64,000 nucleotides of DNA from Geosiphon pyriformis. Its lineage: Eukaryota > Glomeromycota > Glomeromycetes > Archaeosporales > Geosiphonaceae. Numbering within the stretch: the first letter of the stretch is position 1; each line of letters opens with the position of its first letter. The stretch spans positions 223,018-287,017 of the forward strand of contig JAAOMT010000299.1 of NCBI GenBank assembly GCA_016748015.1. Reading direction: 5' to 3'. Both the position numbers and the translations under genes were made by a program. The notes beneath the pieces are model-generated. The model was not told where the DNA came from. It was given only the letters and a program-made list of their open reading frames with translations, and ran no database searches. This document shows, one piece after another, positions 56,401 through 64,000 of the stretch.

Positions 56401-58344
56401 TGAACTTTTATTATAAATGAAAATACGTTATCAATATTCTTACCTCCGTTTTAAATTCAGATCTATAGTTGGAAGCTTTTGCCATAAATTTTTTGGGGTA
56501 TCAATTTTGTTTTATATAAAAATTTTTTAACTGTAATGCTATTTTTAATCTAACCATTATCCTTTTTCTTTTGATTACAAAATTTTTTTTATTTTAATAT
56601 TTATAAAACAAAAAACAAATAAATTTAATAATAAACTTAATTAATAATATTAATTTAATTAATTTTAATTATAAAAAAACCAACTTAAAACCAATTATAA
56701 AATTAACAATGCTAATAACAAGTAAAAAACCTAAAAAACAACAATTTTAATATAAGAATATATTTTAAACTTTAAAATCTTAAAACTAATAATGAATTTA
56801 AAAAAATCACTAAAAAAAACAAACTTTTATACTTAAAACAACATTAATATCTAAAAGTTTTTTATTAAATATGACTTTTTTTAAAGTAATCTTAATAATA
56901 ATAATATTTAAATTAGCTTAAAAACCAAAAATAACAAATATATATTTTAATTACCAAGATAAATAAAAAAACAAATATAATTATAAACTTAAAATCAACT
57001 TATTAATTTTAAGAACAGTATAATCAAAAAAATTTACCAATTTAATTTTAAAAATATTTTTTAAATAATAATTTTTTTGATTTAAAAAAAATTTTTAATA
57101 CTGTTTTTTTTTAATAAAAATTAATTAACAAGTTAAAACAATATTTAAAATTTAAAATAAATAATATTATATTATTATTAACCAATAGATTTTAATTTAA
57201 TATTAAAAATTTTATTAAAAACACTAATAATATTTTTAATATTATAAATATTAATTTAAAAAAAATCATTATAAAAAGCAATAACAGTAAAAATAAAAAT
57301 AAAAACAGATATTATAAAAAATTTACAATCTTAAAAGTAATAAAAAAAAATTAACAAGCAAAATTTTAAACAGTAATATTTAAAAAAAAACAAAAATTCA
57401 AACTTTATACAAAAAAACTTAATATTAGTTTTATATTAATAAAATTATATATAAATTAAAAAACAGTCTTAATATAAGCTAGTTTAATTTTATTTAATTA
57501 ATTATAAAATAATTTAATAAACTAATTTAATAAATTATATGTAAAAATATAATTTTATTTTGCTTTTAAAATTAGTAAAGATTAATTAAAATTTATTATA
57601 ATAAATAATATAATTAAAAACAAATTTAAAATAAAATAAATTAATATATTTTTATTATTATTATTTAATATAAAAAATATTTTTTCATTTACAGTATTAT
57701 TTAAATAGAAAACCAACTTAATTATAAAAAAACATAATTAAAATATAATAATATAATAATAAAAAATAATATACTATATAAAATAGTATATAATAATATA
57801 AAATAATATAAAATAATTAATAATAACATTAAATATTTAATATTATTAAATTATATAAAATAATAAAAAATAATATAATTAACAAATTATAATTAATTAT
57901 AACAACAAACTATAAAATAATAATAAAAATAATAAAATACCAAATTTTAAAAATTATTTTATAAAACAAAAATTTAATTCTACTTTATTTTTTTAATTTA
58001 ATAAAAATATTATTAAAATTCACAAATATATAAACTAAATTTTATTAAAAAAATTTTTTTTTTATTAGACTATTATAATATTAAAGTATTTTTTTATAAT
58101 TTTAAATTATTTTTTTATAATAATTAAATTATCAATATTATTTGTACTATTTTCACTATTTTTAATTATTTATATATATACATATTTTTTGTTTTATAAA
58201 ATAGATTTTAAAAATTTGTTATTTTTTATATTATCTTATTATTGCTAATTATAATTTGTTATTTTATTATTATTTACTATTTAATAATATTGTTACAAAT
58301 TAAAGTAACAAGTTAATGGAATAATAAATCAATAAATTTTACCT
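56401..58344. other. AT-rich spacer upstream of LINE-3
   Basis: About 1.9 kb, almost only A/T from 56500 on, with TAATAT-like runs; no coding or RNA gene signal. It ends where LINE-3 begins, as the 12.0-14.0 and 40.2-41.4 kb spacers do for the other copies. Confidence 0.75.
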
Positions 58345-58472
58345 AATCTTTCTCTTATTGATTCCCTGATCACAATGAAAGCAAAGATTTATCAAAGTTT
58401 TAATTAGTTTTTTTTCTCTTTTTTTTTGTATTTCTTCTAATTATTTCTTCTGATTTTCTTTTTTTTATTGCA

Positions 58473-60426
58473 ATGAATCCAGTAAGTGTGTTTGTTAGTA
58501 GGTCTAATTCAGGCTTGACTGGTTTGGAGATCTGTTTAAGTACTAAGAAAAAATGTGTGAAGAATGTTTACTTTTGAAGTACATTTCATAAAAAACTGAA
58601 GAAGTCTATTGTGAGTATTGGTGTAGTTAACTTGTCTGCTAGCCTTTTGGATCTCAGTAATATTGGTGTCTCTAATAGGAAGTCTGTGGTGTTATGGAGT
58701 AGCAAAGTTGGCAATGAAGCTAGTAATATTAGCAGTCTTTCAAACATGGAAAATATAAGAAATTTAGTTGCTAAGAAAACAAGCTATATTAATTCAAATA
58801 ATTTGGTAGTAGATAACATTATGAATAATACCATGCGATGAAAAACTTGTACTTATATGTATGTGTTGGAGCAACTTCTAAAAACTCCTGTATTTGCAAA
58901 TTTGAGTAATAACAACAATGTTTTGGCACTTCTGTCTCCTAAGTTTGATGGTTCCAAGTGGCTTCTATTGGCCAGATTATGTGTTTCAGAAAAATGGAAT
59001 TTCAATTTAACAAAGTTATTTACATTGAATATTGGGTTGTCTGCCATTTTTGGCAAAACTTTGGGTAATAAATTGCTGTATATTAAAAGAATTTTTTATT
59101 GTGTGAATAGTTTTGGAAGAGCTTTAACTCCTTTAAAATTTCCAGATATTATTAGATTGTTATTTACATCTGAAATAAATTTGAAAATGACTAGAAAAAT
59201 GGCAATTAGTAAGAAAATTTTGGTCAATGATAATCTCAGGAAAGTAAACAATTGTTTAGATTGGAAAGTGATTATCAAGAAGATTCCAATTAATCTTTCT
59301 AAATCAGCTGTAAAATCAGTCTTTTCCAAATTTGGCAAGATTGTCTCAATCAAATTGCAATTAATTGGTCTTTAACAAAAGGCTTTAGTTGAGTTTGAAT
59401 TATCTGATGTTGCCAGTTTGGTTGTCTCTAAATGGTCAATGCTTATAAGAAAAAATTCTGTGTGTGGCTCTGGCAGTTGAGGACAAACAATCTTGAATTT
59501 CAAAAGATTAATATTGGGCTTTGTTGTATATTCTTCTGGTTGGCATAACAGCTCATGATTTGTCTGAATTGTTAGTATTATATGATGAAAAAACTTGTTT
59601 TATTGGCTGTAATCCAGTTATGTATGTTTATAATAGATGTGCTGTGATTTGTTTTGGTGATAAAGCATCCAGATTGGCTGCTATTGGTTCTACTTCTATC
59701 TTTAAGAATGTGAATTTGTGTTGGGCTAGTCTTTTTTTGGCTTGCTATGCTAGTTGCAAACAATTTAGTCATGTTTCTGTTGATTGTTCAGTGGGTAGAA
59801 ATTCTGGTATTTGCAGTAAGTGGATGGTAACTTCTTAAGATTAGGTCTGTCTGGCCAATATTTATAAAAAAAAACAGGTATCTATTGTTTGTTTAGTTTC
59901 TTTTAATGACAAAACTTGGGCCCAAGTTGCTGGTGGCTTTTCTTTTTATGTGGTTTTGTCAGATTTTTTTGGTGCTGGTTTGTCTTCAGATGCAAAATCT
60001 ATCTCAATGGTTTCTAGTTCTCTTGATGTTTCTGGTTTAACTGATCATTTGAATTCTTTGAAGTGTTTTTTAGAGCTTTTGACTGATCAAATGTTTGGTA
60101 TTTTGAAAAAATTGAGTATTATTGGATTGGTGCTTTTGGTGTCATTTTTTCATACTCCCTCTTTGTTTATTTCTAAGTCACTGGTTTCAAGTTTGAACAT
60201 GGATATGGCTTTGGATGGTGTATTGTTGTTATCTGCTCCTTTTTTCTTGGTTGTTAATAGTGCAATTACAGATTTTAGCTTAAGTAGTTCTAGGATATTG
60301 ACCTCTAAGATAGGTGGTTTGAAGTTAAAAATAATGGCTTTGGAGGTGTTAGTAAATTCAGTTCTGAAGAAATTAGATTGTTTGTGTTCTGGTCTAATTT
60401 CATCAGCTCTTCCTATATCTCAATGA
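58473..60426 (+). pseudogene. LINE-3 ORF1
   Basis: ATG 58473; stops at about 58575 and 58839, a TAA for Trp in LIGL-stop-QKALVEF (59373), and one frameshift near 59465. RRM-like region VIIKKIPINLSKSAV, FSKFGKIVSIKLQ; knuckle with the first Cys changed to Tyr (YASCKQFSHVSVDC, about 59742-59785); coiled-coil C-terminus KIGGLKLKIMALEVLVNSV. Ends TGA 60424-60426, which overlaps the ORF2 ATG. Confidence 0.82.
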
Positions 60427-62800
60427 GTGGTCTAGTTTGGAAGTTTGCTACATATAATGTTTGAGGTATTAATGTCCCTACCAAGCAAAAAAATGTTGTT
60501 TGCTAACATGTGAGTTCAGATAATATGGTATCTTTTGTTATGGAAATTAAATTGTGATCTAGTGTCAAATTATAGATTGCTAACAAGTTTGAGAGTGTGT
60601 GAATCTTTACATTCAGTTTGGAAAAAAGTTTTTTTGGTGCTGGTGTGGCCATTATTATGAACAATTCTTTGGCTTGTCATGTTTTTAAGGTAAAAGAAGT
60701 TCTTGGTTAGATTGTTTTGGTGTGGCTTCTGTTTAAGAGCAAGCTCTCAGTTATAGTTCTGAGTTTGTATGCTGGCACTTTATCCAAAGCTAGGTTTAAA
60801 CAGGCTTTGAAAGTAAACTCCATCATTGTAAAGACTGTTAACTCCAGCATTTTTGTGGTTTTAGATAGTAATTTTAATAAAAATAGGTTTGAAAAAAGTG
60901 CAAGTTTCAAGTTCTGTTTGGATTTGGATTTGGTTAATTCATTTTTTGGTCATTATTTAGCCAAAGCTTCTATGTGAAGCAATTCAAGAGGGGTCAAGAA
61001 AACTATTGATTACATTTTTGTTAGTGGGAATTTGTCTTTAGCTGTTATTAGTTATAAGATTGGCTCTGTTTCTGGTTTCTTTGACACTAATCACAAAACT
61101 GTTATAGTGTCTATTGGCTTGGGTGGGCTTTTGGATGTTTATCTAAATAGCTTGTACAAACAAGCTAACAAGAACTATTGAAAGTTTAAGATCAAGAATA
61201 CAGATAGTGCCAAATAGGCAGAATTTAGAGAGTATTCTATAGCTAAGTTATCAGCAGTAGAGAGTAAGTTTTTGGTGGCAGAGACCTATGATGATTTGGA
61301 TACAATGTGAGAATTATTGGAGAAGATAATGGTAGGATTAGCTAATGAAATATTCTCTAAATATTGATTCAGTATATGTTAATGTTCGAAAAACAAACAA
61401 TCTTCAAAATTTTCTAGATTAAAATTGCTGGTTGCCAAAATTGTTAAAAAATTGGGCTCAGATGATGTTTTTGGTTTTGAGTATCTTGCTAGGAAATAGT
61501 TAATTCTGAATTTTAATGAGGCTCATAAGATTATAAACATGATTCAATATAATAAAAAGTCAATGAATATTCTTAAGCATCTATCAATAGTTTGGAAAAA
61601 GTACAGAAAGTTCAAGCTTTATGAGTCAAAATTGGCTGAGAAGACATCTATTAGGAAGGCAATTGACAGGCACATGGAGAGTTTTTATTTGAATAAAAGG
61701 GGTATGATAAAAAGTATTTTGGACAAGTCTTTTTACAAGATGGTTTTGGATTATTTAGTAGTAGATAATAAGTTGGTTTTGGAACCAAATGAGATGAAGC
61801 ACAGTGTTGATAAGATTATAAAGAGTTGGACAAGAGTGCAGAAAGTGCTTTTGGTGTTGTCTGATCTCTGGACTTGACAATATATGTCATTGGATTATGT
61901 AAAAAATAATGCTTTTTCTAGTATAATGTGCTTTATTAGTATAAGTGATTTGCTCTTGGTTGTTAATAATCTACTGGATAGCAAAGCTGCTGAATTGTCT
62001 GACATTCCTAATGAATTGTAAAAACATGGTAGTAATGAAGTTTTGGGGTGGCTTTTAATGTTGTTGAATGCATGTTTGACTGTTAATAGTGTTTTTATGT
62101 TATAAAAGAAAGCATAAGTTTTGATGATTTCTAAGCCTTATAATTAAAATAGAGTTCTTACAAACACTTGGCCCATAGTTTTAATTAAGACTGCCAGAAA
62201 AATTCTTTCTAAAGTTCTGTCTAATTGTATTTTATTTGTATGTAGCAAGTTTAGTGTTCTCTGTGATAATAACTTTTTGGTGTTGAAGAGTACATCTACA
62301 CAATCTCCTGTATTTGCTGTTGGGTTAGTAATTAAGGATGCTTTCAAGAAGGATAGAAAACTTTGGTTGGTCTTGCAAGATATACACAAAGCATATAATT
62401 CTGTTAAATGATATTACTTAAAAACTAGCATGCAGCATATTAGGATGTGTAACAGATTTATAAGGTTTTTTGGCAGTATACATGAGAATAAAATTAACAG
62501 AGTAATAACTGATTTCAGTTTATCAGATGACTATAGAGTAGCATAATAGTTTGGATTAAGATGAAGTCTTTTTGTCTCTTCTTTGGAGAATCTTCTATAA
62601 TCCACTTTTGTGTAAGATTAAAAGACATAAGCAATTGTGTGAGTACTGAATCAATACTAAGTTTGTTTCAAAAATGGCCAGAATTAAGAGTAGTGGTGGA
62701 ATAACTTCTTATTTTGTAGCTGGTGTTACAGATAATTATTTGAGGTCTCAAATCAAATAACAAACTCATAACTTGGTGCTCAATGTTTTGTTTGATATCA
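60423..62800 (+). pseudogene. LINE-3 ORF2, endonuclease and partial RT
   Basis: ATG 60423 overlaps the ORF1 stop (ATGA). One frame with many stops, often TGA at Trp (for example about 61308, 61364). Endonuclease remnants: YNV, MEIKL, LSLYAGT, SNFNKN (the Asp of GDFN became Asn), TIDYIFVSGN. RT: LLVVNNLLDSKAA, TWPIVLIKTARKILSKVLS, VLQDIHKAYNS. The catalytic FVDD region near 62730 is unrecognisable (about VTDNYLRS). Confidence 0.78.
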
Positions 62801-63559
62801 GTTGTTAGAAGGGTTATGAATCTAAAGGTTTTGTTAATCTGAAAGTTTGATTGTAGAGTTTTTTATATAATAGACAAAAATTCAATAGTTGTTTCTATAG
62901 CTTCCCAGAATTGTAATTTTGTCAAATTTCTTTCTCAGCATGGTGGCCAGTAATCTTCCTGGTAAGCTATCCTCAAATTTATAAGTGTTTTACTCTTGTT
63001 TTACAGGTTTTTTACCAGTCCCTATGATGTCTATAACTCAGTGCTTAATTCTTAATTAATTAGTAAATTCAAAGAAATAACAAAAAGAAAAGTAAAACAA
63101 AAAAATAAAGAAATAAACAGAAGCAATTACAAGTTAGTAACTCGTCAATAGCCATGATCAAGAGCTATTGTTCTAGTATAGTTAAGTATCAATTACTATT
63201 AACATGAAGTGTTGATAGTGGAAAGTGAATTGAGATATTTGAATAATTATTTATTTGTGATGTGGAAGGTTGCTTAGATCAAATCTAAACTGAGAGGTCT
63301 GTCTTTTCTACTTTTAATACTACCACTATATATACATAATTGAGATTTCTCAATTCCTCAATTCTTTATACCAGAAATTCTGGAATTCCTGAAATCCTGC
63401 AATTTTTTTAAGAAAAATCCTGAAATTTTGAAATCCTGTGATTTCTTGTACAAGAATCTTGAAATTTCTGAAATTCTGCAATTTTACTATGAAGAATTCT
63501 GGAATTCCACATTTACTACAGCTACTTCTAATTGGTTAAGTTATATGCTAATATATTTT
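62801..63559. other. Unassigned sequence with degenerate TGAAATTCC repeat
   Basis: Separates two LINE RT segments. 63371-63510 is an imperfect tandem repeat of a roughly 9-bp unit (TGGAATTCC, TGAAATCC, TGCAATTTT and the like), rich in GAATTC palindromes. The rest shows no coding signal. Confidence 0.5.
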
Positions 63560-64000
63560 TTATATTTTATGAGTAATACTGGCACATTTGTTGATAACAC
63601 AATTTGGGTCAGAAACTGTCAGGCTGCCACTCAATATGCTTTAAACATTGCCAGTGAGTTTTTTAATATCAATAATATTTCCATCAACAATGAAAAAATG
63701 ATGGCTATTCCCATTAATTAGGGAGTTAGGATTGCTTCTTTGAATATTAGTGGTCAGCTGATTTCAATTGCCAAAAAAGATAAAACACATTATTATTTGG
63801 GAATTTTTTTGTCTATTAAAAGATTATTCAAGCCAAGTGTTTTTAGGGCTTATTCTAATGTTTGGTTCTTTGTTAATGTTGTTTTTAAGAAGACTGTTAT
63901 TAATAAACAGTTCTTGTATTTAATGTTAGCTGTTTTGCAGTCTATAGTTAGCTACTAAACTTAGTTCAGTTTTGTTTCAGCTAATATGTGTTGCAAATAG
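63560..64000 (+). pseudogene. LINE-4 fragment, RT domain, truncated by window end
   Basis: TFVDNTIWV (about 63584; second catalytic Asp to Asn, G-to-A), then TQYALNIASEF, NNISINNEKMMAIPIN, THYYLGIFLSIK and FLYLMLAVLQSIV align with the same part of LINE-1 and LINE-2. Because LINE-3 already has a decayed version of this region at about 62720-62790, this is more likely a separate 5'-truncated copy than its continuation. Confidence 0.72.

Larger units (their letters stand above)
58345..62800 (+). mobile_element. LINE-3, 3' end lost or rearranged
   Basis: 5' region, ORF1 and ORF2 up to the RT palm, after which similarity fades near 62740-62800. The 5' region shares TTGAT-C-CTCACAA-type wording with the start of LINE-2. 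About 760 bp of unrelated sequence follows before RT-like sequence resumes at about 63560. Confidence 0.82.

Noticed and set aside
35418-64000. TGA as a Trp codon (alternative genetic code) to explain the many TGA stops in LINEs
   Set aside because: The same sites also carry TAA and TAG, many Trp codons remain TGG, and host genes in the window use TGA-free frames with TGG for Trp. Mutation explains it better.

Overview
The window is nuclear DNA of a fungus. It is very AT-rich, host genes carry short GT-AG introns (mostly 68-95 nt), and the mix of an F-box/LRR-like gene, an HSF, decayed Ty3/Gypsy elements and RNase H-bearing LINEs fits an arbuscular mycorrhizal fungus of the Rhizophagus type (inference from style, not from a database match).

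Layout. 1-1757 is the 3' end and 3' LTR of a Ty3/Gypsy element (family B) that sits in a LINE-tailed, ORF1-only retroelement (1758-3222). 4155-11984 is a gene island: N-myristoyltransferase (-), an F-box protein (-), a LACTB2-like metallo-beta-lactamase RNase (-), and head-to-head with it a diphosphoinositol-polyphosphate Nudix hydrolase (+) with a C-terminal membrane anchor. 12.0-14.0 kb is AT-rich filler. 14.0-40.2 kb is one three-level nest: LINE-1 (+) is split by Gypsy family A (-; 15799-35219, 876-bp LTRs), which is itself split by Gypsy family B (+; 18829-28539, 979-bp LTRs, with a 541-N assembly gap). 41.4-48.3 kb is a second LINE copy. 48.9-53.8 kb is a second gene island: a heat-shock-factor-type transcription factor (+) and an FYRN/FYRC nuclear protein (-). 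54-58.3 kb is non-coding and increasingly AT-rich. 58.3-64 kb holds a third LINE and a fragment of a fourth that runs off the window.

The two Gypsy families are clearly related but divergent. Both have the same unusual plan: gag (CCHC) - aspartic protease - Cys-rich module - dUTPase - RT - RNase H - integrase - an unrecognised ORF of 222-239 aa just before the polypurine tract and 3' LTR. Each family also has its own short tandem array in the LTR (six 20-bp units in B, four 23-bp units in A) lying 53-60 bp upstream of a TATA-like box. This architecture is the best candidate in the window for something not previously described.

Nearly all element genes are dead in a particular way: they stay in one frame over kilobases but carry many stops, mostly TGG, CAA or CGA codons turned into TGA, TAA or TAG, and catalytic Asp turned into Asn. 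The host genes show none of this. Exon coordinates were assembled by hand from splice consensus and reading-frame continuity; all coding sums are multiples of three.
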